A DNA stretch of 5,252 nt from Candidatus Zixiibacteriota bacterium (GTDB taxonomy: Bacteria; Zixibacteria; MSB-5A5; GN15; JAAZOE01): NCBI GenBank assembly GCA_030588275.1, contig JAUUYJ010000193.1, positions 1 through 5,252 of the forward strand, in the 5' to 3' direction. The translations under genes were made by a program, and so were the position numbers. Shown here one piece after another: positions 1 through 5,252 of the stretch (its first letter is position 1; every line of letters begins with the position of its first letter). The notes under the pieces were generated by a model. The model was not told the origin of the DNA and ran no database searches. It worked only from the letters and a program-made list of their open reading frames with translations.

Positions 1-126
1 CGGTTCAAGACGACTCGAAAATATGCCCTGTTGGTTTTGGAATATTTGGATCGGCGCAATGTGACGCGCCGGGATGGCGATACTCGTATAAAAGGACCAG
101 CCTTCGATGAACGTCATTCTGTATAA
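1..126 (+). CDS. selB: Selenocysteine-specific elongation factor SelB, C-terminal end (partial)
   Basis: This is the last 41 codons of a gene that begins before the window; it ends at TAA 124-126. SelB is the cytoplasmic EF-Tu-like GTPase that carries Sec-tRNA to UGA codons, and its C-terminal winged-helix domains bind the SECIS hairpin in the mRNA. The visible peptide contains TTRKYALLVLEYLDR followed by NVTRRDGDTRIKG. This fits the last winged helix of SelB, which typically reads (T/S)RKYA-x-LLEY-x-D-x2-x-x-TRR-x-GD-x-R. The GTPase domain lies outside the window, so the identification rests on this short segment recalled from family knowledge. The gene overlaps the next one by 20 bp, so the two are probably on one transcript and may be translationally coupled. 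The residues after IKG (PAFDERHSV) look like a non-conserved tail. Confidence 0.75.
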   Translation, partial: RFKTTRKYALLVLEYLDRRNVTRRDGDTRIKGPAFDERHSV

Positions 127-1699
127 TGGGCTAGTCTATCCACAGGTGCCGATTTCCAGACGTCCGACGCTTGTGGTAATCACCGGAAATAAAATTTCGG
201 CAATTGGCCATGATATAAAAGCGGTGCGCCGTCAGTACCCCAAGCATGCTCTGATAAATCTCAAAGGACGGGCCGTTATTCCGGGGTTGGTTGACAGTCA
301 TACTCATTTTTATTTTTGGGCGATGACGATCGATACCGTTCATCTTGATGGGACAAAAGATTTTGACGAAGCGCTTGGTCGTATTAATGAATTTCGGAAA
401 AAACTTTCTCCGGGGGAATGGATCGTCGGGGATGGTTGGTCGGCTGATAGTTGGTCTGATTATCATCTGCCGACCGCCGCCGATCTGGACCGGGTGACCG
501 CCGGACACCCGGCCGCATTGTACAGTAAAGATCAGCATACGATGTGGGTCAATTCCGAGGCATTACATCGTGCCGGAATAAATAAGCAAAGTCGTAATCC
601 GTCTGGCGGACAGATTGATCGTGATCCGATAACCAGGCAACCGACCGGATTGCTGAGGGAGATTCCCGGCTATTACCCGGTTATCAAGCTTCTCAATCGA
701 CCGGATAAAAATTCATCAGAAAAAATATGGAAGCGGGCCGCTCGCATCGCTCGTTCCCGTGGAGTAACCGGCTTTCATTCTATGGATTTGCCGGAAGCTT
801 ACGAATTTTTCAGGTCGTTGCATAATCGAAGCCAGCTTGATTTTCGTGTCTGTTACTATTACCCGGTTTGGATGACCGACGAATTGATAGAGCGAAAAAT
901 CGTATCAGGAGATGGTGATGATACTCTGAAAGTCGGCGGAGTAAAAGTATTTTCAGATGGTGCATTAGGATCGCAAACCGCTCTGATGAAAAAACCGTAC
1001 CTCGGTAACAAGAATAATTATGGGCTTGCGGTCACCAGTCGAAGTGAACTGAAAAAGCAGATTGCCAAAGCATCGAAGCATCATTTGGCCTGTGCCGTTC
1101 ATGCCATCGGCGATCAAGCAGTTGATAATGTTCTGGCCGGATTTGAATCGCTGTCCAATCCAAAGGCGTTACGTCATCGGATCGAGCATCTTCAATTAAT
1201 CTCAAAAGCGGATATCGGTCGTCTCCGCAAAATTGGTGCGATAGCCTCTATGCAACCGAGTCATTGCCCATCCGATAGAGAGCTTATAAAATTGTATTGG
1301 GGTGCGCGGGGCAAGGATGCCTATGTTTTCAAGAGATTGATGACTGAAAAAATCCGATTGGCCTTTGGCTCAGACTGTCCGATTGAGCCGCTTGATCCTT
1401 TAGCCGGGATAAGTTGTGCGGTAAATCGAACCGGTTATGGAGAACGGGGGGGTAAATTCTATCCAGCCCAATCTTTGACGGTAGCGCAGGCTCTTCATGG
1501 TTTTACGGTCGGGGCGGCATATGCGGCTGGCTCGGAGAAAAACTTAGGAAAAATTGCACCCGGCTATTTGGCTGACTTAGTAATTTTGGAAGACAATATC
1601 TTCAATCTGCCCTCCTCACAGATATATAAGACTGGGGTGGCGGCCACAATCTTCAATGGGAAAGTAACTTACAAGAATAGCCAGAGCCGTTTGTGGTGA
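107..1699 (+). CDS. YtcJ-like metal-dependent amidohydrolase (Amidohydro_3 family)
   Basis: This is a complete 530-residue amidohydrolase, the usual length for the YtcJ/COG1574 group, and it should hydrolyse an amide or similar C-N bond in a metal centre. The full set of expected ligands is visible. HTH (H65, H67) sits in VIPGLVDSHTHF, the candidate carboxylated lysine K280 in GGVKVFSDGALGSQTA, and H332 in VHAIGDQA. H361 follows in HRIEHLQ, and D423 in FGSDCPIEPLDPL. The ends (about 1-60 and 480-520, with GKIAPGYLADLVIL and a terminal FNGKVTY) form the small beta domain typical of the superfamily. There is no signal peptide or membrane segment, so it is probably cytosolic. The ATG start is supported by AAGGA at 92-96, ten bases upstream and inside selB. 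The overlap suggests co-transcription with selB, but no functional link is known to me. The substrate cannot be read from sequence; relatives include formamide and aryl-amide hydrolases. Confidence 0.9.
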   Translation: MNVILYNGLVYPQVPISRRPTLVVITGNKISAIGHDIKAVRRQYPKHALINLKGRAVIPGLVDSHTHFYFWAMTIDTVHLDGTKDFDEALGRINEFRKKLSPGEWIVGDGWSADSWSDYHLPTAADLDRVTAGHPAALYSKDQHTMWVNSEALHRAGINKQSRNPSGGQIDRDPITRQPTGLLREIPGYYPVIKLLNRPDKNSSEKIWKRAARIARSRGVTGFHSMDLPEAYEFFRSLHNRSQLDFRVCYYYPVWMTDELIERKIVSGDGDDTLKVGGVKVFSDGALGSQTALMKKPYLGNKNNYGLAVTSRSELKKQIAKASKHHLACAVHAIGDQAVDNVLAGFESLSNPKALRHRIEHLQLISKADIGRLRKIGAIASMQPSHCPSDRELIKLYWGARGKDAYVFKRLMTEKIRLAFGSDCPIEPLDPLAGISCAVNRTGYGERGGKFYPAQSLTVAQALHGFTVGAAYAAGSEKNLGKIAPGYLADLVILEDNIFNLPSSQIYKTGVAATIFNGKVTYKNSQSRLW

Positions 1700-1770
1700 T
1701 TGTGAAAAATATATTTATTATGTAGATTGCTTTTATCTTTCAATTATCTCATTTAGTCACAATTTTTAGT

Positions 1771-1799
1771 TTGATTTTCGTACAAAATAGACCTAAAAT
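1771..1799 (+). promoter_or_regulatory. Candidate sigma70-type promoter for glnA
   Basis: TTGATT (1771-1776) and TAAAAT (1794-1799) are separated by exactly 17 bases. They match the -35 and -10 consensus at 4 of 6 and 5 of 6 positions. Transcription would start near 1806, giving a leader of about 30 bases that ends in AGGAG (1826-1830) five bases before the glnA ATG. The surrounding spacer 1700-1835 is strongly AT-rich, so some promoter-like matches are expected by chance. The spacing and position make this the best candidate. The consensus used is that of well-studied bacteria and may not hold exactly in this host. Confidence 0.5.
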
Positions 1800-1835
1800 A
1801 AATCCTTTAAAAATGGCCACTTTGCAGGAGAAATT

Positions 1836-3161
1836 ATGACCAAAACAACTCAGGAAATACTCAAGCAGATTGACGATGCCGGAGTAAAATATATTCGTCT
1901 CTGTTTCACCGATATTCTCGGTCGGTTAAAAGGGATGGCTCTAACCCGACCAGAAATTGAGGAAGTCCTGGAGATGGGCCAGGGGTTCGATGGGTCCTCT
2001 ATCGAAGGATTTGTTCGGATCGAAGAGTCCGATCTGATGGCGGTTCCGGATAGAAAATCTTTTCGAATATTTCCCTGGGAAGTAGGGGGACAGAAGGTAG
2101 CAATGATGTTTTGCGATATCACCACCCCGGATGGGGAGCCATACGTTGGGGACCCACGCTATATTCTCAGGCGTACGCTTGAGAAGGTTGAGAAAAAGGG
2201 TTTAACCTTTTATACCGGTCCCGAAATCGAATATTTTTATTTCAAGGATGACCAACACCCGGAGATCATTGATCGAGGTGGCTATTTTGATTATGCCACC
2301 GTTGATATCGGTACGACTCTGCGCAAAAAAACGGTCACAGCTTTAGAGTCGATTGGGATTCCGGTCGAGTGTTCGCATCATGAGGTCGCACCATCACAAC
2401 ACGAGATTGATCTCAAATATCAGGATGCGCTGGTGATGGCCGACTTCGCACAACTGTACAAATTTATTGTCAAAGAGGTGGCTCAGGATAACGGTTACTA
2501 TGCAACCTTTATGCCCAAGCCGCTCTTTGGAGTCAACGGTTCCGGTATGCACGCTCATATGTCAATTTTTGAAAAAGATCGTAACCTCTTTTTTGACGCG
2601 GACAAACCTTACCACTTGTCTGATATGGCCCGCTATTTTATTGCCGGAATCCTGCGTCACATTTGCGAATTCACGCTGGTGACCAATCAATGGGTCAACT
2701 CTTACAAACGGTTGGTGCCTGGATACGAAGCCCCGGTATATATCTCATGGGGACGTCGCAATCGCTCTTCTTTGATTCGTGTTCCGATGTATCGGGTTGG
2801 TAAAGAGAAGGCGACTCGCATTGAGTTGCGTTCCGCCGATTCAGCCTGCAATCCATACATAGCTTTTTCGCTGATGCTGGCGGCTGGCTTAAGAGGGGTT
2901 GAGGGGAAATATGAACTGGTCGATCCGATTGAAAAAAATATTTTCCATATGAGTAATAAGGAACGGGACGATCTTGGAATCAAATCATTGCCGGGGACGC
3001 TTGAAGAGGCGATCAAAGCGGCTGAGAATTCGGAACTGATGCGAGAAACTTTGGGTGACCATATGTTTGAATCGCTCTTGGCCAACAAACGGGCCGAGTG
3101 GGATGAGTATCGCGTCCATGTTACCGGATTCGAAGTCAAAAAATATATGCCGATGCTGTAA
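1836..3161 (+). CDS. glnA: Glutamine synthetase, class I (GSI-alpha type)
   Basis: Catalyses ATP-dependent ligation of ammonia to glutamate, giving glutamine; the family forms a cytosolic dodecamer. The beta-grasp N-terminal domain spans about residues 15-98 and includes DGSSIEGF (52-59). The catalytic domain follows. Likely metal and substrate residues are E130 and E132 (GPEIEYF), E183 and E190 (HHEVAPSQHE), H239 (NGSGMHAHMS), E298 in the flap (PGYEAP), and R310 (NRSSLIRVP). E330 and R332 lie in RIELRSAD. The length of 441 residues is close to Bacillus GlnA (about 444) and shorter than the enterobacterial beta type (about 469). In place of the adenylylated NLY motif it reads EKNIFHMSNKERDDLGI, so control by adenylylation is unlikely. 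R61 matches the arginine (R62) tied to glutamine feedback inhibition in Bacillus. The ATG has AGGAG (1826-1830) five bases upstream. It appears monocistronic, with no glnB or amtB neighbour. Confidence 0.97.
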   Translation: MTKTTQEILKQIDDAGVKYIRLCFTDILGRLKGMALTRPEIEEVLEMGQGFDGSSIEGFVRIEESDLMAVPDRKSFRIFPWEVGGQKVAMMFCDITTPDGEPYVGDPRYILRRTLEKVEKKGLTFYTGPEIEYFYFKDDQHPEIIDRGGYFDYATVDIGTTLRKKTVTALESIGIPVECSHHEVAPSQHEIDLKYQDALVMADFAQLYKFIVKEVAQDNGYYATFMPKPLFGVNGSGMHAHMSIFEKDRNLFFDADKPYHLSDMARYFIAGILRHICEFTLVTNQWVNSYKRLVPGYEAPVYISWGRRNRSSLIRVPMYRVGKEKATRIELRSADSACNPYIAFSLMLAAGLRGVEGKYELVDPIEKNIFHMSNKERDDLGIKSLPGTLEEAIKAAENSELMRETLGDHMFESLLANKRAEWDEYRVHVTGFEVKKYMPML

Positions 3162-3186
3162 GCGACCAAAGGTGGCAAGATTTTTT
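3162..3186 (+). terminator. Weak intrinsic-terminator-like hairpin after glnA
   Basis: Directly after the glnA stop, GCGACC (3162-3167) and GGTGGC (3171-3176) can pair around a 3-base AAA loop, with one internal G-G mismatch. A run of six T begins at 3181, four bases after the stem. The stem is short and imperfect, so termination may be partial. The inverted repeat at 3205-3234 may be the main terminator instead. Confidence 0.35.
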
Positions 3187-3204
3187 AGCAAGTGATTATT
3201 GTCG

Positions 3205-3234
3205 AGATCGCCAGTTTTATAATACTGGCGATTT
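3205..3234. repeat. Inverted repeat with TATAAT in its loop (terminator or operator)
   Basis: ATCGCCAGT (3207-3215) and ACTGGCGAT (3224-3232) form a perfect 9-bp inverted repeat around the 8-base spacer TTTATAAT. One G-T and one A-T pair can extend the stem to 3205 and 3234. As RNA it would make a stable hairpin followed by the weak T-rich stretch TTCAGTTTTAT, consistent with a terminator for glnA. As DNA, its spacer holds a perfect -10 hexamer, TATAAT (3218-3223). A repressor binding the palindrome would then cover a promoter for the downstream hydrolase. Against that reading, no good -35 hexamer lies 16-18 bases upstream. The terminator reading is somewhat more likely. Confidence 0.55.
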
Positions 3235-3289
3235 CAGTTTTATATCATCTTGAACCGCAGTATAAAAGATGCCCGACCGCTGTCCGCCA

Positions 3290-3306
3290 CCGGAGGTGAT
3301 CTCCGG
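3290..3306 (+). promoter_or_regulatory. Leader hairpin holding a 10-base anti-Shine-Dalgarno match
   Basis: CCGGAG (3290-3295) and CTCCGG (3301-3306) are perfect 6-bp arms around the loop GTGAT. Bases 3292-3301, GGAGGTGATC, are complementary to ten bases of the usual bacterial 16S rRNA 3' end, a longer match than ordinary ribosome sites. It lies about 22 bases before the hydrolase ATG, too far to be its direct Shine-Dalgarno. The GGAG at 3313-3316 is correctly placed for that role. The element could be a ribosome standby site, a translational switch, or chance. Confidence 0.35.
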
Positions 3307-3323
3307 GATATTGGAGAGTTTGG

Positions 3324-4109
3324 ATGCCGCATGTAACTGCCAATCGAGTCAAAATGTATTATGAAATAGTTGGTCAGGGGACGCCAATCGTTTGGCTTCA
3401 CGGTTTTACCCTTGACCGTCGGATGTGGCATCGGCAGGTCAAGTATTTTTCCCCTAACTACCGGACAATCGCCTACGATTCGCGAGGGCATGGTCTGTCA
3501 GACTGCCCGCCAAGTGGGTACGCTCGCGCTGACCGCATCATTGACCTGTTTCAGTTGGTGCGATCTCTTAAGCTCGGTCCATTCCATTTGGTCGGTTTAT
3601 CAATGGGTGGCGCAACCGCCTTGGGGTATGCTATCGATTATCCTGATGATTTACTTTCGTTGACTCTGGTTGACAGCGCGGCGGGCGGTTTTAGGCCACC
3701 CTCCAAATATCGGGATTTGCGGGAGGTGGCGGTTGATAAAGGGGTTGATGAGGCGAAGCGGCGTTGGATGAAATCGACGCTGTTTTATTTCTTGAATCAG
3801 AATGACCAGTTGAAGGCAGAACTGGTGGAGATGATGAAGGGGCATTGTGGACAGTTGTGGCTTGATCCAAAACGAGGCAAGTACAAAGACCGGGACGATG
3901 TTTCGTTATCAACCAAGATTAAAATTCCGACGATGATTTTTGTGGGGGAGAAGGATCGCTATTTTTTACCTCTGGCCAAAACACTTCATAAAAATATTGC
4001 CAACTCAGAGCTTGATGTCGTCGCCGGGGTTGGGCATATGCTGAATATGGAAGCGCCCCAAAGGTTCAACTTGCGATTGGAGCAGTTCCTCCACAGGATT
4101 GAGGTGTAA
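3324..4109 (+). CDS. Alpha/beta-fold hydrolase
   Basis: A complete 261-residue alpha/beta hydrolase, the normal length for single-domain members. The likely catalytic triad is S93 in the nucleophile elbow GLSMGG, D211 in FVGEKD, and H238 in GVGHMLNMEAP. The oxyanion-hole region is WLHGF (24-28), and the YDSRGHGLSD segment (51-60) follows strand 4. The cap region is about 120-190. There is no signal peptide, so it is probably cytosolic. The sequence resembles the 3-oxoadipate enol-lactonase/esterase branch in general form, but nothing fixes the substrate and no aromatic-degradation gene is nearby. The ATG start is set by GGAG at 3313-3316 and an in-frame stop at 3297-3299, with no plausible start between. 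The next gene begins 2 bp after the stop, so the two form a likely operon. The leader contains two inverted repeats. Confidence 0.9.
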   Translation: MPHVTANRVKMYYEIVGQGTPIVWLHGFTLDRRMWHRQVKYFSPNYRTIAYDSRGHGLSDCPPSGYARADRIIDLFQLVRSLKLGPFHLVGLSMGGATALGYAIDYPDDLLSLTLVDSAAGGFRPPSKYRDLREVAVDKGVDEAKRRWMKSTLFYFLNQNDQLKAELVEMMKGHCGQLWLDPKRGKYKDRDDVSLSTKIKIPTMIFVGEKDRYFLPLAKTLHKNIANSELDVVAGVGHMLNMEAPQRFNLRLEQFLHRIEV

Positions 4110-4111
4110 TA

Positions 4112-4675
4112 ATGAATTATTTTGAGATTCGGGAGAGACTTAAGACACTCCATAAGATGCGCCGTTTGTATAAGGAGTATCTTAGCTTTACCAATCGTTT
4201 CGAGAACCCGGCGGCTCAAATTATCATTAGCCAAATGCGACCGCTGGTACCGATGACAATTGAGTCGCTCAAATATGCCGGAGTGGGATCAATTGTGACA
4301 CATGATGCGCCATCCAAAGGGGGGAAACGGTACAAGATCAATATCATCAAGGCAATTTTTCGCGAATCTTTAACCAAAAATTTCAGCCTCGACGATAACG
4401 GGCCGTTAGAGGCGATTGAGGCGGCGCTGGCCAAGTACCGGGTTCTTTTAACGCGCGCCCGTTTACAACTATTCAACCCGATTTTCTGGTTGGTGCAGTT
4501 TGTTGGGTATGCCATTTCAAGTCCGTTTTTTATCATGCAAAAATGTGGAATAGATACGGCCGATTTTGAAAAAACATCGGTGGGTCGAATGATTAAATTA
4601 ATCATAGCATTGGCGATGCTTTATCTGATCTCAGAAGCGAGCGGTTTTAGTCAATGGTTACGAGGAATCGTTTGA
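4112..4675 (+). CDS. Hypothetical membrane protein, two C-terminal helices
   Basis: I do not recognise this 187-residue protein with confidence. Residues 1-30 are rich in charged and aromatic residues (ERLKTLHKMRRLYKEY) and look helical. Residues 32-115 are a soluble-looking alpha-helical region with no motif known to me. Two hydrophobic stretches follow: about 119-142 (from LQLFNPIFW to SPFFIM) and about 161-179 (IKLIIALAMLYLISEA). The segment between them (QKCGIDTADFEKTSVGR) would form a short loop. The protein is therefore probably anchored in the inner membrane with most of its N-terminal part on one face. The ATG lies 2 bp after the hydrolase stop and is served by GAGGTG at 4101-4106, inside the hydrolase's final codons. 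Translational coupling with the hydrolase is likely, and they may act together. The stop is TGA, followed immediately by two cysteine codons. Existence as a gene is well supported by its length, start signal and plausible protein composition. Confidence 0.8.
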   Translation: MNYFEIRERLKTLHKMRRLYKEYLSFTNRFENPAAQIIISQMRPLVPMTIESLKYAGVGSIVTHDAPSKGGKRYKINIIKAIFRESLTKNFSLDDNGPLEAIEAALAKYRVLLTRARLQLFNPIFWLVQFVGYAISSPFFIMQKCGIDTADFEKTSVGRMIKLIIALAMLYLISEASGFSQWLRGIV

Positions 4676-4814
4676 TGCTGTAGGTTTGGCACAGAGAGAA
4701 TGACTTAATATTTTCACTCGGTCATAAAATAATTCTTAAAAATTTGCTAAAATAGTTTCCAAAATCGCTTGATAATTTGTCGAAACTGATTAACAATAAC
4801 CGGTGACTGGAAAC

Positions 4815-4843
4815 TTGTAATTAAGTCGTCACCTTTAAATAAT
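4815..4843 (+). promoter_or_regulatory. Candidate sigma70-type promoter for purN
   Basis: TTGTAA (4815-4820) and AATAAT (4838-4843) lie 17 bases apart and match the -35 and -10 consensus at 4 of 6 and 5 of 6 positions. The start site would be near 4850, leaving a leader of about 40 bases before the purN ATG. Two copies of GTCACCT (4828-4834 and 4846-4852) stand on either side of the -10 element. Other weaker candidates exist in this AT-rich spacer. Confidence 0.35.
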
Positions 4844-4852
4844 TTGTCACCT
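4828..4852 (+). repeat. Direct repeat GTCACCT flanking the candidate purN -10
   Basis: GTCACCT occurs at 4828-4834 and again at 4846-4852, 18 bases apart from start to start. The reverse complement of its first six bases, GGTGAC, occurs at 4802-4807. Three half-site-like copies around one candidate promoter could be binding sites for a regulator, but the words are short and I know no regulator with this site. Confidence 0.3.
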
Positions 4853-4889
4853 GATTAAGGCAACCAGTAAGGTACAAAGGAACTGCCGG

Positions 4890-5252
4890 ATGAATGACAA
4901 AGTAGCCATAGCTGTATTTATTTCGGGTGGAGGGTCAAACCTTCAGGCTATTATGGATGCCTGCGAAAACGGCACAATTCCCGGTCAGGTTGTGTTGGTC
5001 GTCAGTAACAAGAAAAAGGCATATGGCTTAGTTCGTGCGAATTCAGCCGGAATTGACGCTGTCGTACATAAGCGAAAGAGATTTCCATCCGGTGACGAAG
5101 CGGACCAACATCTTCTGGATATATTAAAAGATCACTCGGTTGAGATGATCGCGACCGCCGGTTTTTTGCAGATGCTACCACCGGCTATTGTCAGAGCCTA
5201 TCAGGGGCGAGTCTTAAACATCCATCCCGCCCTATTGCCTAAGTATGGTGGC
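4890..5252 (+). CDS. purN: Phosphoribosylglycinamide formyltransferase PurN, N-terminal part (partial)
   Basis: The first 121 codons are open to the window edge; the full protein is usually about 190-220 residues. PurN transfers a formyl group from 10-formyl-tetrahydrofolate to GAR, giving FGAR, in cytosolic de novo purine synthesis. The phosphate-binding motif SGGGSNLQAI is at 12-21, with V-x-SN at 37-40. ATAGFLQMLPP (88-98) matches the conserved stretch before the active site. RVLNIHPALLPKYGG (107-121) contains the catalytic N110 and H112. The third catalytic residue, an aspartate about 36 residues further on, lies beyond the window, so completeness cannot be judged. The ATG at 4890 has AAAGGA (4876-4881) eight bases upstream. 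The alternative ATG at 4894 is out of frame and meets a stop within four codons. Confidence 0.96.
   Translation, partial: MNDKVAIAVFISGGGSNLQAIMDACENGTIPGQVVLVVSNKKKAYGLVRANSAGIDAVVHKRKRFPSGDEADQHLLDILKDHSVEMIATAGFLQMLPPAIVRAYQGRVLNIHPALLPKYGG

Larger units (their letters stand above)
4676..4889. other. AT-rich spacer upstream of purN with nested inverted repeats
   Basis: No gene is supported in these 214 bases. Two 8-bp perfect inverted repeats are nested. GACTTAAT (4702-4709) pairs with ATTAAGTC (4820-4827), and inside it AGTTTCCA (4754-4761) pairs with TGGAAACT (4808-4815). Further, GGTGAC (4802-4807) can pair with GTCACC at 4828-4833 or 4846-4851, so alternative folds are possible. No convincing terminator for the upstream operon is present. 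The sequence does not match the conserved cores of purine, glycine, PRPP or tetrahydrofolate riboswitches as far as I can judge by eye. Base composition is AT-rich, so chance pairing cannot be excluded. Confidence 0.4.

Noticed and set aside
131..538. Minus-strand open frame of 135 codons inside the amidohydrolase
   Set aside because: It lies wholly within a well-supported gene with all catalytic motifs, and its translation shows no recognisable domain.
1701..1720. GlnR/TnrA-like site starting with TGTGA upstream of glnA
   Set aside because: The second half (TNACA at the right spacing) is missing.
1699..1763. ATTGTGA (1699-1705) and TCACAAT (1757-1763), like the two halves of a CRP/FNR-type site or a terminator stem
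   Set aside because: The halves are about 51 bases apart rather than 6, and as an RNA stem the loop would be long and AT-rich with no adjoining T run.
1814..1825. Sigma54-like -24/-12 sequence (TGGCCAC followed by TTTGC) just before glnA
   Set aside because: The GG and GC pairs are only 7 bases apart instead of 10, and the site overlaps the ribosome-binding region, leaving no room for a transcript leader.
2702..3178. Minus-strand open frame of 158 codons across the 3' part of glnA
   Set aside because: It is the antisense of highly conserved glnA codons, is rich in serine and arginine as expected for such a shadow, and has no domain.
4216..4605. Minus-strand open frame of 129 codons opposite the membrane protein
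   Set aside because: The plus-strand gene has a proper ribosome site, operon spacing and coherent membrane helices; the minus frame has none of these.
4685..4692. TTTGGCAC resembling a sigma54 -24 element
   Set aside because: No TTGC-type -12 element follows at the required distance.
4700..4725. ATGAC/GTCAT hairpin as a terminator for the hydrolase operon
   Set aside because: The stem is only five pairs with a 16-base loop and no T run follows.

Overview
The window carries six protein-coding regions, all on the + strand: the tail of one gene, four complete genes, and the head of another. It reads like ordinary chromosomal housekeeping sequence from a bacterium with mid-range GC. Coding density is high, spacers are AT-rich, and clear Shine-Dalgarno sites lie ahead of most genes. 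I see no phage, transposon, CRISPR, tRNA or rRNA signature. Two traits describe the host. It decodes selenocysteine, judged from a SelB C-terminus. It also uses a short class I glutamine synthetase of the GSI-alpha (Bacillus-like) form rather than the adenylylated enterobacterial form. I cannot name the phylum from this window; an uncultivated Gram-negative lineage would fit, but that is only an impression.

Layout: positions 1-126 encode the end of SelB, the selenocysteine-specific elongation factor. Its last codons overlap by 20 bp a complete YtcJ-type metal-dependent amidohydrolase (107-1699). An AT-rich spacer with a good sigma70-like promoter leads to glnA (1836-3161), which appears to be transcribed alone. 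The next spacer (3162-3323) holds a weak terminator-like hairpin, a longer inverted repeat with a perfect TATAAT in its loop, and a small hairpin containing an unusually long anti-Shine-Dalgarno match. An alpha/beta hydrolase (3324-4109) follows, then, after 2 bp, a 187-residue predicted membrane protein of unknown function (4112-4675). A 214-bp AT-rich spacer with repeats and a candidate promoter precedes purN (4890 onward), cut by the window edge.

The genes do not form one obvious pathway. glnA makes glutamine, the nitrogen donor for several purine-synthesis steps, and purN acts in purine synthesis, but separate promoters are likely. The hydrolase and membrane protein look like a two-gene operon. 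The points most worth a second look are the two structured spacers and the unknown membrane protein. I found no convincing new multi-gene system.
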